Position numbers and translations under genes: made by a program. This document shows, piece after piece, positions 29,785 through 39,474 of a stretch of 64,000 nt of DNA. The DNA comes from Sphingomonas daechungensis. GTDB lineage: Bacteria > Pseudomonadota > Alphaproteobacteria > Sphingomonadales > Sphingomonadaceae. Under the pieces are notes generated by a model. The model saw only the letters and a program-made list of their open reading frames with translations, had not been told where the DNA came from and did no database searches. The stretch is from assembly GCF_014489495.1 (NCBI RefSeq), contig NZ_CP060780.1, positions 1,251,001 through 1,315,000 of the forward strand, read 5' to 3'. The stretch's first letter is position 1. Each line of letters starts with the position of its first letter.

Positions 29785-30350
29785 ATGTATCACCCCGACA
29801 TCATTCGCCATCCCGAAAGCTGCCCGGCGCTGGTCCTCAACGCCGACTATACGCCGCTATCTTATTATCCGCTGAGCCTGTGGCCGTGGCAGACGGCAAT
29901 CAAGGCCATGTTCCTGGAGCGTGTGGACGTCGTCGCTCACTACGACCGCGAGGTGCACAGCCCGAGCATGGCGTTGAAGCTTCCGTCGGTGATCGCGCTA
30001 CGGCAGTTCGTTCGGCCCAGCGAGTATCCGGCCTTCACGAGATTCAACCTGTTCCTCCGGGACAAGTTCAGCTGCGTCTATTGCGGTTCTCGCAAGGAGC
30101 TGACGTTCGACCATGTCGTGCCGCGCGCACAAGGCGGGCGGACCACCTGGGAAAATGTCGCGACCGCCTGTGCCCGTGCAACCTTCGCAAAGGCGGGCGC
30201 ACGCCGCGGCAGGCCGGGATGCACATCGAGCTGGAGCCGATCCGGCCCACCAGCTGGCAGCTGCAGGATCACGGTCGCAGCTTCCCGCCGAACTACCTGC
30301 ACCAGAGCTGGCGCGACTATCTCTACTGGGACATCGAACTGGAGCCATGA
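29785..30350 (+). CDS. HNH endonuclease family protein
   Basis: 188 aa after adding one base near 30174. Two zinc-type Cys pairs (CVYCGSRKELTFDHVVPRA, then TACAPCNLRKG) frame the HNH active site (DHVVPRAQGG...NVATAC). The N-terminal region, with LVLNADYTPLSYYPLSLW, identifies the housekeeping HNH subfamily found across alphaproteobacteria rather than a homing endonuclease. Cellular role unclear. Start ATG 29785. Followed 45 bases later by the receiver-like protein. Confidence 0.87.
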
Positions 30351-30394
30351 GGCGTTGGGCGGGGCGTTAACCATTTTCCGGTAACCCCGGTCTC

Positions 30395-30958
30395 ATGGAA
30401 TTTGAGTTTCCGATTGAGGACGAAGCATCGCGTGCGGCTGCCCCGCGCGTCCTCATCGTGCAGCCGAAGAGCGCGTACCTCGGCGTCCTGGCGCGACGGA
30501 TTTCGGAAGGTGGCTATCGCGTCGCCACGGCCGAGACCGTCAGCGCGGCCATTGTCGAGCTTCACCGGCTGCCTGTCGACCTGATCCTGTCCGAGCTCCG
30601 GATGCCGCAAGTCAGCGGACTGGAGCTGGTGCAAATGGTTCGCGACGATCCCGTTCATCGCGATGTCCCGATCTTCCTCTTGACCGGAAAGCATGACGCG
30701 GAGGGCGCAGTGCTCGCCTACCGGAGCGGAGCCGACACCGTCATTGCCAAGCCTTTCCACTTTGAAGTCCTGATCGCTCGGATCGGACGCGAAATCGAAC
30801 GGTCCCGCGTGCTTGCCAGGTTACAGAGCGACAATGCGACGCTCGACGCACGCGTCGTCGGCCGGGCCATTGAGCTCGGAGAGATGCGCCAACGCTGGCT
30901 TGAGACTGAAGCCGAGCTCCGCCGCCTGCAGGCCCTCGTCGAGCCGTCGGAAAACTAA
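30395..30958 (+). CDS. Degenerate response-regulator receiver with C-terminal coiled coil
   Basis: 187 aa. Residues about 15-135 align with a CheY-like receiver: RVLIVQPKSAYLGVL, DLILSELRMPQVSGLELV, PIFLLTG and the lysine motif VIAKPF. However, the acidic pair after the first strand is replaced by Gln-Pro, and the phospho-acceptor Asp is Glu (SELRMP). It therefore probably cannot be phosphorylated and may act as a constitutive pseudo-receiver. The C-terminal ~55 residues form a coiled coil with no DNA-binding domain. TAA stop overlaps the galU stop by three bases. Confidence 0.8.
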   Translation: MEFEFPIEDEASRAAAPRVLIVQPKSAYLGVLARRISEGGYRVATAETVSAAIVELHRLPVDLILSELRMPQVSGLELVQMVRDDPVHRDVPIFLLTGKHDAEGAVLAYRSGADTVIAKPFHFEVLIARIGREIERSRVLARLQSDNATLDARVVGRAIELGEMRQRWLETEAELRRLQALVEPSEN

Positions 30959-31815
30959 GCCCGGTCCAGATACTCGCGGATCTTGGGGCTGATGTCGTCG
31001 CGCTCCAAGGCCAGCGCCAGGTTCGCGATCACATAGCCCGCCTTGTCGCCGCAATCGTGTCGAACGGCGTCGACCTTGATGGCGTGGAATGGCTGCTTGC
31101 CGATCAGTTGGGCCATCGCATCGGTCAGCTGGATTTCACCGCCCGCGCCGACATCCCCACGGTCGAGGATACGCATGACGTCGGGTTGCAGGATGTAGCG
31201 CCCGATGACTGCGAGGTTGGATGGAGCCTCTTCGGGTTTCGGCTTTTCGACGAGACCGAGCACCTCGGTGACGGCTCCATCGGTCTTTCCAGGCGTAATA
31301 ACGCCATAGCTGCCCGTCCGGTCCTGCGGCACCTCTTCGGTGGCGAGCATGTTGCCGCCGACCTTCTCCCAGGCCTCGACCATCTGCTTCAGCGCACCGG
31401 GCGTACCGGACATCAGATCGTCCGGGAGGAGCACCGCGAATGGTTCATTGCCAACGACTTCGCGGGCACACCAGACCGCATGACCAAGGCCGAGCGGCTG
31501 TTGCTGCCGGACGGAGACGAGCTCGCCGAAATGCACTCGCGACGGCTCCAGCGGGTCGAGGCTTTTGCCTTTCTCGCGCATCGTCGTTTCAAGCTCGAAG
31601 GCTGCATCGAAATAGTCGACCAGGGCAGACTTCCCTCGGCCGGTGACGAAAATCAGCTGCTCGATGCCCGCTTCGCGTGCCTCATCCACCGCATATTGGA
31701 TCAAAGGCCGGTCGACGACGGTCAGCAATTCCTTCGGAATCGCCTTGGTCGCGGGCAGCAGGCGCGTGCCCAATCCGGCCACGGGAAACACGGCCTTTCG
31801 AACTCGATTGGTCAT
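30955..31815 (-). CDS. galU: UTP-glucose-1-phosphate uridylyltransferase GalU
   Basis: Makes UDP-glucose for polysaccharide, lipid and trehalose synthesis. 286 aa, intact. Motifs: FPVAGLGTRLLPATKAIPKE (nucleotide and sugar-phosphate binding), LPDDLM, VEKPKPEEAPSN and GGEIQLTDAMAQLI. Its ATG overlaps the stop of the upstream lipoprotein gene, and its TAG overlaps the convergent receiver gene stop. Confidence 0.95.
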   Translation of the reverse strand: MTNRVRKAVFPVAGLGTRLLPATKAIPKELLTVVDRPLIQYAVDEAREAGIEQLIFVTGRGKSALVDYFDAAFELETTMREKGKSLDPLEPSRVHFGELVSVRQQQPLGLGHAVWCAREVVGNEPFAVLLPDDLMSGTPGALKQMVEAWEKVGGNMLATEEVPQDRTGSYGVITPGKTDGAVTEVLGLVEKPKPEEAPSNLAVIGRYILQPDVMRILDRGDVGAGGEIQLTDAMAQLIGKQPFHAIKVDAVRHDCGDKAGYVIANLALALERDDISPKIREYLDRA

Positions 31816-32126
31816 TGCGGTGTCGCTGGTCCTGTCTGGTTGGTGTCCTGGTCCGCGCCGGCAGGAGCTGCAGGTGCCGCTCCCCCGCCAGCAGGTGGAA
31901 GGTCGAACGGGTCGACCTGCCGCGGTTGCGATTTCTTGATCAGCTCATCGACGCGCTGGGGATCGGCGATGGCCGGCCTGGTCAGCAAATCGTCGGCCGT
32001 CGGTGTGGTTTGCGCCATCAGCGGCTTCACCGGTAGCGGCTTCCCCTGCGCCGGGGAGAGCGGCGACACGCGACCACAGGCGCCAAGCGCCACGATCGCC
32101 ACCAAGACTGCGAGACGTCGAAGCAT
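31812..32126 (-). CDS. Small lipoprotein, LptM-like motif
   Basis: 104 aa. The lipobox VALGAC is followed by GRVSPLSP, loosely like the CGxxGPL motif of LptM-type lipoproteins, then a Pro/Ala-rich disordered tail. Such genes often lie beside lysA and argH, neither of which is present here; instead galU follows with a 4-base overlap. Role in LPS-translocon oxidation is known only for E. coli LptM and is not assumed. Confidence 0.7.
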   Translation of the reverse strand: MLRRLAVLVAIVALGACGRVSPLSPAQGKPLPVKPLMAQTTPTADDLLTRPAIADPQRVDELIKKSQPRQVDPFDLPPAGGGAAPAAPAGADQDTNQTGPATPQ

Positions 32127-32217
32127 GATTTCCGCCTAGCCGCTGATCCCTGCGAGCGCCAGACGCTCGAAGGCCGTGGCGGTTGCGGGGACGGCGCCGA
32201 ATTCCTATCCGCACGGG

Positions 32218-32790
32218 ATGCGAGCCCTGCTTCCACTCTTTGCCATCGCTTTAGTCCTGCCTGCCTGCGGACAGCAGCAGGATGCCGCCAATAACGATGC
32301 GGCGGACGACGCCATCGGAATTCCGGTGAAGGGTGTCGATCGCGGCCAAAAGGGGCAGCCCGCACCGGATGCGAAGTTCCTTGATCCCGACGGCGGTGAA
32401 ATTTCGCTGGCCGATTTCAAGGGCACTCCAGTCCTCGTCAACCTGTGGGCGACCTGGTGCGCACCGTGCGTCAAGGAACTGCCGACGATCAACGCGATCA
32501 CTCGCGAGCATGACAAGGATGGGACTCTTGGCGTCATTGCCGTCAGCCAGGATATGGGCGAGCAAGGCTCGGTCGAGGCTTTCCTTGCCAAGCTGAAGGT
32601 CGACGACCTTGGCGCCTATCACGATCCAAAGATGGCACTTTCCGGCGCGCTGAACGCGCAGGTCCTGCCGACCACGATCCTGTACGACGCGGACGGAAAG
32701 GAAGTCTGGCGTTACGTCGGCGACCTCGACTGGACCAGCGACGAGGCTAGGAAGCTGCTCGCCGAGGTTCCGGCCGCCGGAAAAGGTTGA
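32218..32790 (+). CDS. TlpA-family thiol:disulfide lipoprotein
   Basis: 190 aa. The signal peptide ends in the lipobox LVLPAC. A thioredoxin-like domain follows with LVNLWATWCAPCVKELP (active-site CAPC) and the cis-proline in AQVLPTTILYD. Expected to work in the periplasm as a reductant of disulfides, for example in cytochrome c maturation. The start ATG 32218 gives a proper signal peptide; a longer ORF from 32176 does not. Its 3' end overlaps the convergent transporter gene by 44 bases. Confidence 0.88.
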   Translation: MRALLPLFAIALVLPACGQQQDAANNDAADDAIGIPVKGVDRGQKGQPAPDAKFLDPDGGEISLADFKGTPVLVNLWATWCAPCVKELPTINAITREHDKDGTLGVIAVSQDMGEQGSVEAFLAKLKVDDLGAYHDPKMALSGALNAQVLPTTILYDADGKEVWRYVGDLDWTSDEARKLLAEVPAAGKG

Positions 32791-33661
32791 GGAGCCGCCC
32801 GTCGATGGCCGCCAGGCCCAAGGCGATGAAGCCGAGACCGGCGAAATCGCGCGGTTCGATCACTTCACCCAGGATCAGCGCGCCCATGACGATCGCGACG
32901 GGCGGAACCAGCAGGGTGACCAGTAGCGCATTGGTCGCGCCAGCCGAATCGATCAGGCGGAAATAGAGGATGTAGGCGTAAGCGCTGCAGATCACGGCCA
33001 GTACGGCGATTGCTGCGAGGGCATTGAGGGGCGGGATGGCTTGCACCCAAGGGCGATCGAAGATCAGTGCCACGGGCAGCATGACGATGGCGCTGGCGGT
33101 CAGCTGACCGGTTGTGACGGATAGGGGCGAGACGCCCTGCCGCTTGAAGCGGCGCGCCCAAACACCAGCCAGCGCATAGAGCAGCGCTGCCGTCACACAT
33201 GCGAGCTGGGCAAGGACGTTGTTGCCGATCGAGCCGAGCAGGTCCGGGCCGATCATCAGTGCGACGCCCCAAAGCCAAGCAAGACGCCGGCAATCTTCCG
33301 CGGGTCATGCGCTCGTCTTGCGTGAAAACGTGGGCGACGATGACGCCCCAGATCGGCGTGGTGGCATTAAGGATCGAGGCGAGCCCACTGGCGATGTGGG
33401 TTTGCCCCCAGCCGAACAGGACGAACGGAATGACATTGTTGAGTAGTGCCAGGAGAATCATCGAACCCCAGACCGATTTCGGGAGGCCGGCCGGTTCCCT
33501 GCGCCAGGCAAGATAACCCCAAAGCGCGGCTGCCGCGATCGTGACACGCAGCCAGACGTAAGTGAGCGGCGGCACCGAATGCACGGCGACGTGGATGCAG
33601 AAGAATGCGCTTCCCAGATGACCGCGAGGCCGATCAGGGTCATCCAGTCGCTACGATTCAT
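32747..33661 (-). CDS. EamA/DMT-superfamily permease
   Basis: Drug/metabolite-type exporter with about ten helices, 305 aa after adding bases near 33616, 33299 and 33269. Both EamA repeats are visible: VHSVPPLTYVWLRVTIAAAA and SGLASILNATTPIWGVIVAH in the first, then TASAIVMLPVALIF and TLLVPPVAIVMGALILGE in the second. The start ATG 33661 (MNRSDWMTLIGLAVIW) gives the usual N terminus; the frame is open another ~30 codons with a hydrophilic extension (ATG 33754) that I consider less likely. Substrate unknown. Confidence 0.85.
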
Positions 33662-33824
33662 GACGCTGCGGATCATCGGCTGATCATGCGATCCAGCCTG
33701 CTCCGCAGCTTCCCGGAGCTTGCTCTCAAACGCTTCCTGATCGAGCTTCGTCATCTCCGGATTCTGACTGACGCCGGGCCGGGCCGCCAACAAAAGGGCG
33801 GTTTCAGATCATAAGCTCAGCTTA

Positions 33825-34646
33825 TCAGTCGCGGAGAAGCTCGTTGATGCTGGTCTTCGACCGCGTGCGCTCATCGACGCGCTTCACGATCACCGCGCAG
33901 GCCAGCGAGGGACCGCCGTCCTTGCCGGGCAAGGCGCCGGGTACCACAACCGAGTAGGCGGGAACGCGGCCGTAGACGACCTCGCCCGAAGCGCGATCGA
34001 CGACTTTCGTCGAAGCGCCGAGGAACACGCCCATCGACAGCACTGCCCCTGTTCGACGATCACGCCTTCTGCGACCTCGGAGCGAGCGCCGATGAAGCAG
34101 TCGTCCTCGATGATAACGGGCCCGGCCTGTAGAGGCTCGAGCACCCCGCCAATCCCGCGCCGCCGGAAATGTGGACGTTCTTGCCGATCTGAGCGCAGCT
34201 TCCGACCGTCGCCCAGGTGTCGACCATCGTGCCTTCGCCTACGCGCGCGCCGATGTTCACGAAGCTTGGCATCAACACGGCGCCCGGTGCGATGTAGGCG
34301 CCACGGCGGACAATGCTCCCGGGCACCGCACGGAACGCCGCGGCTTCAAAATCCTTGTCGCTCCAGCCGACGAACTTCGACGGAACCTTGTCCACCAGTT
34401 CGAGCCGCCGGGTCCGCCCGCAATATGCTCCATCGGATTGAGCCGAAAGGAAAGCAGGACGGCCTTTTTCAGCCACTGATTGACGACCCATTCGCCATCG
34501 ACCTTCTCGGCGATCCTGCGGTCCCCGCTGTCGAGCGCGGCGATGGCGCCGTCGACCGCCGAGCGAATCTCGCCCTTCGTATCCGGTCCGACCGAATTGC
34601 GGTCTTCCCAGGCGGCGTCGATTGTCTGCTGCAGGCTGTCGCTCAT
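33825..34646 (-). CDS. dapD: Tetrahydrodipicolinate N-succinyltransferase DapD
   Basis: Trimeric left-handed beta-helix enzyme of the lysine/diaminopimelate pathway. 274 aa after adding G residues near 34391, 34145 and 34046, each in a G run. Hexapeptide-repeat core: [40 protein letters not shown] and [19 protein letters not shown]. Start ATG 34646 overlaps the stop of the nucleotidase gene (ATGA). Essential in most bacteria, which argues strongly that the frame changes are sequencing errors. Confidence 0.95.
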
Positions 34647-35325
34647 CGATCGTCCTTCAAGATACTTTCGAGCCATTCGCCGACGTCTGTCACCCGAACG
34701 TCGACGATTGCGTCGTCATAACCGTGGTTGCCGCGCTCCGACCCATTGTCCACCCAGACTGTCGTCATTCCGAGCGATTTCGCGGGGCCCAGGTTGCGAA
34801 CCATGTCCTCAACCATGACCGCTTGCGTCGGGTCGATCCCGAACTGGTCGAGCAATTTTTGATAGCCGTGTAGCTCGGGCTTGGGGGTCAGGTCCGCCGC
34901 GAAGATATCGTGCAGGTGATCGACGACAGCAGCGATGCCAAGGCGGTCGAGTACCTTCCACGCATATTCGGCATTGCCATTGGTGTGGATGAACTTGCGG
35001 CCGGGCAGCCGGCTCAGCGCCGTGACAAGCCGGTCGTCCCGGGTGAGACGGTCGAGCGGGATGTCATGTACGTCGCCCATGAAATGATGGGGATCGACGT
35101 CGTGATCTCTCATCAGTCCAGCGAGCGTAGTGCCGGATCCATGGAAGTGCATCTTCTGGACCCGTCGCGCTTCGATCGCATCGACGCCGAGAAGCCTTTC
35201 GATGTAGGCGGTCATCCGCTCGTCGATCAGCTCGAACAGCTGGCTCCCGCTGGGTACAGGCAGTTGTCGAGGTCGAAGATCCAGTCGCGAATGTGGCTGA
35301 ATTCGGCTGAGACGCTCGCGGGCAT
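34643..35325 (-). CDS. HAD-family pyrimidine 5'-nucleotidase
   Basis: 227 aa after adding one base near 35253. HAD motif I is [12 protein letters not shown] at residues about 14-25 (Asp nucleophile), motif [13 protein letters not shown], and motifs III/IV are [11 protein letters not shown] and [10 protein letters not shown]. The N terminus and spacing match the SDT1/YjjG-type pyrimidine nucleotidases that dephosphorylate UMP/CMP-like substrates. Co-translated with dapD (4-base overlap). Confidence 0.87.
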
Positions 35326-35362
35326 GGCGAGCGCCTAGCCCTTTCCGCATTCTCGCAAATGG

Positions 35363-35641
35363 TCAGGGCCTGGGCGGCCGCACCTCACGAACGTCGCGGT
35401 AGAGAATGGGCACCGCACAACCGTCGACCAGGCGATAGACCGCGGCATAGGATTGTGCGTCGGGAAGCTCCGTCAGCTTTCTCGGCTTGGCTGGATCGCC
35501 TTTGAGAGCCGCCGGATCTCCGGCCTGGCGACTTGTGGCATTGGCGCATTTGTCCTTGCCCAGCGGACCGGGACTGAGCGGAGACGGCGGAGTGACGACG
35601 TGGGCCGAGGCGGCTATGCCGAGCAGGGCTAGCAGAGACAT
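35363..35641 (-). CDS. Small exported hypothetical protein
   Basis: 92 aa with a short signal peptide (MSLLALLGIAASAHV). The mature part has two cysteines (KCANATS and GCAVPILY) that could pair, and a Pro-rich N-terminal stretch. No family recognised. It lies 39 bases downstream of sufA on the same strand and could be read through from the suf operon. Confidence 0.65.
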   Translation of the reverse strand: MSLLALLGIAASAHVVTPPSPLSPGPLGKDKCANATSRQAGDPAALKGDPAKPRKLTELPDAQSYAAVYRLVDGCAVPILYRDVREVRPPRP

Positions 35642-35680
35642 GGGCGCGCTCCCTTCATCGGGGAGAATAACGCCTTTGGA

Positions 35681-36041
35681 TCAGACGGTGAAGCTTTCGC
35701 CGCAGCCGCACGCGCCCTTCGCATTCGGATTGTCGAACACGAAGCCGGCGGCAAAGTCGTCTTCGCGCCAGTCCATGACCGATCCAACCAGGTAGAGCAC
35801 CGAGGCTCCATCGACATAGAAGGTCCGCCGGGCGTCTCGATCTTCTCGTCCATCGCGCTGGCCTCGGTCACATAGTCGACCGAATAGGCTAGGCCCGAGC
35901 AGCCCGACGCGGAGTCGAAAGCTTCACGCCGATGGCGTCCGCCGGTGCACGGCTCATCAGGTCGGCGATCCGGTCGCGCGCGGAATCCGTCAGTGAGATC
36001 GCGGCCGGACGCGGGGCGCGGACTTTCGTTTCCCTATCCAT
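35681..36041 (-). CDS. sufA: Iron-sulfur assembly carrier, A-type (SufA/ErpA family)
   Basis: 120 aa after adding bases near 35922 and 35827. A-type scaffold/carrier that hands Fe-S clusters to target proteins. The three conserved cysteines are visible: GCSGLAYSVDY and GACGCGESF at the C terminus. N-terminal AISLTDSARDRIADLM is typical. Last gene of the suf operon, 12 bases after sufT. Could be called ErpA in other schemes; the suf context favours SufA. Confidence 0.88.
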
Positions 36042-36053
36042 TACACATACCGC

Positions 36054-36509
36054 TCACAGCATACCCAGTTCTAGGCGGGCCTCGTCGCTCATCTTCGATG
36101 GGTCCCATGGCGGGTCCCAGACCAGTTTCACTTCCGCATCGCGGATGCCGGGCACCGAGAGCACGCGAAGCTCGACTTCGTTCGGAAGCGACTCCGCCAC
36201 CGGACAATGCGGCGTCGTCAACGTCATGGTGACGACCGCATCGCCATCCTCGCTGATCACGACGTCGTAGATGAGGCCAAGCTCGTAGATGTCGACCGGG
36301 ATCTCCGGGTCGTAGATCGACTTCAGTGCGTCGATGACGTTGCTCGTGAGATCCTCGTTCGCGGGCGGTTCGTCGACTGGCTTGGTCTCGCCAGACAGGA
36401 AGCCGGTCAGATAGTCGCGCTTGCGCTCGAACGTCTCGGTAACGCGGGCGCGCGGCGGCGGCGTTACCGCTTCCACTTCTTCCGCCTCGATCTTCCGTTC
36501 CTCGTTCAC
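36054..36509 (-). CDS. sufT: SUF-system assembly protein SufT (DUF59/MIP18 family)
   Basis: 151 aa. The C-terminal ~100 residues are a DUF59 domain: SIYDPEIPVDIYELGLIYDV, MTLTTPHCPVAESLP with the conserved Cys, and VWDPPWDPSKMSDEARLELG. The N-terminal ~50 residues are charged and variable. Contributes to cluster maturation of particular targets. Start is GTG 36509, overlapping the sufS stop by 4 bases. Confidence 0.9.
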   Translation of the reverse strand: MNEERKIEAEEVEAVTPPPRARVTETFERKRDYLTGFLSGETKPVDEPPANEDLTSNVIDALKSIYDPEIPVDIYELGLIYDVVISEDGDAVVTMTLTTPHCPVAESLPNEVELRVLSVPGIRDAEVKLVWDPPWDPSKMSDEARLELGML

Positions 36510-37700
36510 CCGAAAATCCGTTTCACCTGTTCGATCCCGCACACCAGTGCCTCGATGTCCGAGCTGTCGCTGTGCGCCGCGAAGCTCGCCGAGCGGTCGC
36601 CGGAACGCCAAGGACATCCATCAGCGGCTGTGCGCAATGATGCCCGGCGCGGACGGCAACGCCCACGTCGTCCAATATGGTGGCGGTGTCGTGCGGATGC
36701 ACCCCGTCGACGTTGAAACTGACGATTCCGGCGCTGTCCTCCGGTCCGTAAAGCGTTACGCCATCAATGCCGGACAGGGCCGCACGAGCCTCGGCGACCA
36801 GCGCCGATTCGTGCGCATGGATGGCCTCGAGCGAGAGACCCTCGACCCAGTCGATGGCGGCATGCAGCCCGACCGTTCCGACAATGTGCGGCGTCCCGGC
36901 CTCGAAGCGCATCGGTGCGTCGAGGAAGGTCGTTCGCTCGAAAGTGACCCGGTCGATCATCGATCCTCCGCCCTGCCAGGGCGGCAGCGCATTCAGCAGG
37001 TCGTACCGGCCCAGAGGCAGCCGATGCCGGTCGGGCCGTAAAGCTTGTGGCCGGAAAAGGCGTAGAAGTCGGCGCCGATCGAAGCGACGTCGACAGGCAG
37101 TCGAGGGACGGCCTGGCAGCCGTCCAGCAGCAGCAGGGCGCCTTTCGCGTGGGCGATCTCCGCGGCGCGCTTCGCGTCGAGGATCGAGCCGAGCACGTTT
37201 GAGACATGTGCAAACGAAATCACGCGATGCTCGTCGGTGACCATCACTTCGGCAGCGTCGAGGTCGATGCAGCCGTCGGGAGTCAGCGGCACGGCATCGA
37301 CTTCATATCCGGCGAGCTGCCACGGCACGATATTGCTGTGATGCTCGAGCTGCGACAGCAGCACGCGATTCCGGCCGTCCTTCGGCAACTGGCGAGCGAC
37401 AAGGTTGATCGCTTCGGTTGCGCCGCGCGTGAAGACGAGCTCGTTCGGCTGACCGCCAACCAACTTCGACGCGGCCGTGCGCGCGGCTTCGTAGCGGCCG
37501 GTCATTTCACTCGACCGCTGGTACACGCCGCGATGCACCGTGGCGTAATCGCGCGCATATGCCTCGGTAATCGCGTCGATCACTGCCTGCGGTTTTTGTG
37601 CAGTCGCTGCGCTGTCGAGATAATGCCAATCGCCGACCGCAGGAAATTGCGATCGCACGTCCAATGCGCTGTTTGGCGAAAGACGCACTGGAGCAGTCAC
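36506..37700 (-). CDS. sufS: Cysteine desulfurase SufS
   Basis: PLP enzyme that supplies sulfur for Fe-S assembly. 398 aa after adding bases near 37010 and 36590. The N-terminal YLDSAATAQKP, the cofactor lysine in FYAFSGHKLYGPTG and the active-site cysteine loop RAGHHCAQPLM are all present, the last showing the group II (SufS) type. GTG 37700 overlaps the sufD stop. No sufE is visible in the window. Confidence 0.93.
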
Positions 37701-38442
37701 GCGACCCTCCGCAGGGCATCCCGAGCAGCGCAGCAAATCGCTTCATGCTGCGCAGCATTTTTTACGTTGTCCCAGAGGCCCATGACGAAGCCTTCGAGCA
37801 ACAGTGCGCGTGCGCTTGCGGGATCGAGACCCCGCGATTGCGCATAGAACATCTGCATCGGATCGAGTTCACCGACGCTTGCCCGTGCGCGCATTTCACG
37901 TCGTCCGCGTAGATCTCCAGCTCGGGCTTGCAGTTCGCCGTCGCGCCGCGGTCCAGCAGCATCGCCTTCACCGATTGTTCGCCGTCGGTCCGCTGCGCAC
38001 CACGCGCCACCTCGACCTTGCCGAGATACGATCCCACGCCCTTGCCGCCGAGCACCGAACGAACCGTCTGGCGCGACCTCCCGCGCTCGCCGAGATGGCG
38101 CACGTTGGTGACGATTTCGTTGGTCGACTGGCCGTCTCCGATGTTCGCCGCAAACAGCTCGAAATTGGCGTCCGCTTCGAGGCTCACTTCGATTTCGACG
38201 CGACCGTAGACCGGCGCGGTGTTGAGCACGAAAATGCGTGCATCTGCACCCGCTCCCAGCGCAATCGCAAGGCGCTTCAACTGGACGTCGTCGCCGGAAG
38301 GAAGCCACACTTCTTCCGCGCTTTCGCCTGCAGCAATTGTCAGCGTGCGCGGCTCGGCGAACTGGTCCCAGACGGGCTTCAGCGCGTCGAGATCTGCGTA
38401 GCGCCATTCTTCCTGTTTGCGGGTGGGAAAGGGTGCCGTCAT
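37697..38442 (-). CDS. sufD: Fe-S cluster assembly protein SufD
   Basis: Partner of SufB in the SufBC2D scaffold. 248 aa after adding one G near 37883, shorter than the ~400-aa enterobacterial protein but usual for alphaproteobacteria. N-terminal TRKQEEWRYADLDAL, the beta-helix core (IFVLNTAPVYGRVEIEVSLE) and the C-terminal FYAQSRGLDPASARALLLEG are characteristic. Starts at the stop of the small membrane-protein gene (ATGA overlap). Confidence 0.9.
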
Positions 38443-38735
38443 GCGCGCCTCTTCATCAACCGCCGCAGCTTCTTGTCGCGTCGCTTTTGCCGTTCGGGCG
38501 CAAGCAATCCGTACAGCGCGTCAAGCGCGAATGCTGCGGCAAACGCGATCGCAATCGACTTCGCAACGAAGCCCGTGTCGATGAATTGACCGAGCACGAA
38601 ATGGACCAGCGCGATTGCTCCCAGGATCATCACCAGGATCGTCGTATCCGCAATCGCGCGGCCGGGATTGCCGCGCACGGACGCGACAACGATCATGAAC
38701 ACGATGCATCCCAGGATGATCGCGAAGCTGGTCAC
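38439..38735 (-). CDS. Small membrane protein embedded in the suf operon
   Basis: 98 aa, three membrane helices (SFAIILGCIVFMIVVASV, ADTTILVMILGAIALVHFVL, AKSIAIAFAAAFALDALYG), then a very basic tail (RQKRRDKKLRRLMKRRA). Function unknown. It overlaps the sufC stop and the sufD start by 4 bases each, so it is translated in step with the SufC-SufD pair, which suggests either a membrane-linked role in Fe-S assembly or simple hitch-hiking. Confidence 0.8.
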   Translation of the reverse strand: MTSFAIILGCIVFMIVVASVRGNPGRAIADTTILVMILGAIALVHFVLGQFIDTGFVAKSIAIAFAAAFALDALYGLLAPERQKRRDKKLRRLMKRRA

Positions 38736-39473
38736 GCAACCGCCTCCGCATAGCCTTCGCGCTCAAGCTCGTGCGCAAGCTCGGGTCCGCCGCTGCGAAC
38801 GATTTCGCCGCGATACAAAACGTGCACCTTGTCCGGCGTCACATAGTCGAGCAGCCGCTGGTAGTGCGTGATCAAAAGCACGCCCTTGTCGGGTGCGCGC
38901 ATGATGCGGTTGATGCCTGCGCCGACGGCGCGAAGTGCGTCGATGTCGAGCCCGCTGTCGGTTTCGTCGAGCACCGCGAACTTCGGGTTCATGATGCCCA
39001 TCTGGACCATCTCGGCGCGCTTCTTCTCGCCGCCGGAAAAGCCGACGTTGACGGGGCGCTTCAGCATCTCGACGTCCATGCCGAGCAGCGACGCCTGTTC
39101 GCGCGCAAGCTTGATGAACTCGCCGCCGGTCAGCTCGCTTTCGCCGCGCGAACGGCGCTGTGAATTGAGGCTTTCGCGCAGGAATTGCAGCGAGGAAACG
39201 CCGGGGATTTCGACCGGATATTGGAAGCCGAGAAACAGCCCGCCGCTGCACGTTTGAACGGTTCCAGCGCGAGCAAATCCTGGCCTGCAAAGGTCACGCT
39301 GCCATCGGTTACGTCGTAGCCTGGGCGCCCGCCAGGACGTAGCCGAGCGTCGACTTGCCCGATCCGTTCGGACCCATGATCGCGTGCACTTCGCCCGCCG
39401 GAACGGATAGCGAAATGCCGTTCAGGATCGGCTTGTCGGCGACGGTCGCGTGAAGGTTGGAAATCTCGAGCAT
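38732..39473 (-). CDS. sufC: Fe-S assembly ATPase SufC
   Basis: ABC-type ATPase of the SufBCD scaffold, cytoplasmic. 247 aa after adding bases near 39327 and 39240. Walker [18 protein letters not shown]-loop [13 protein letters not shown], signature [14 protein letters not shown] and Walker [13 protein letters not shown] are all SufC-specific. Start ATG 39473 follows the upstream hypothetical gene directly. Confidence 0.94.
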
Positions 39474-39474
39474 A

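Noticed and set aside
32127..32215. Possible remnant of an argH end (minus strand reading TAFERLALAGISG then stop)
   Set aside because: Only about 20 codons are readable, they overlap the tlpA leader, and they do not match the argH C terminus I know.
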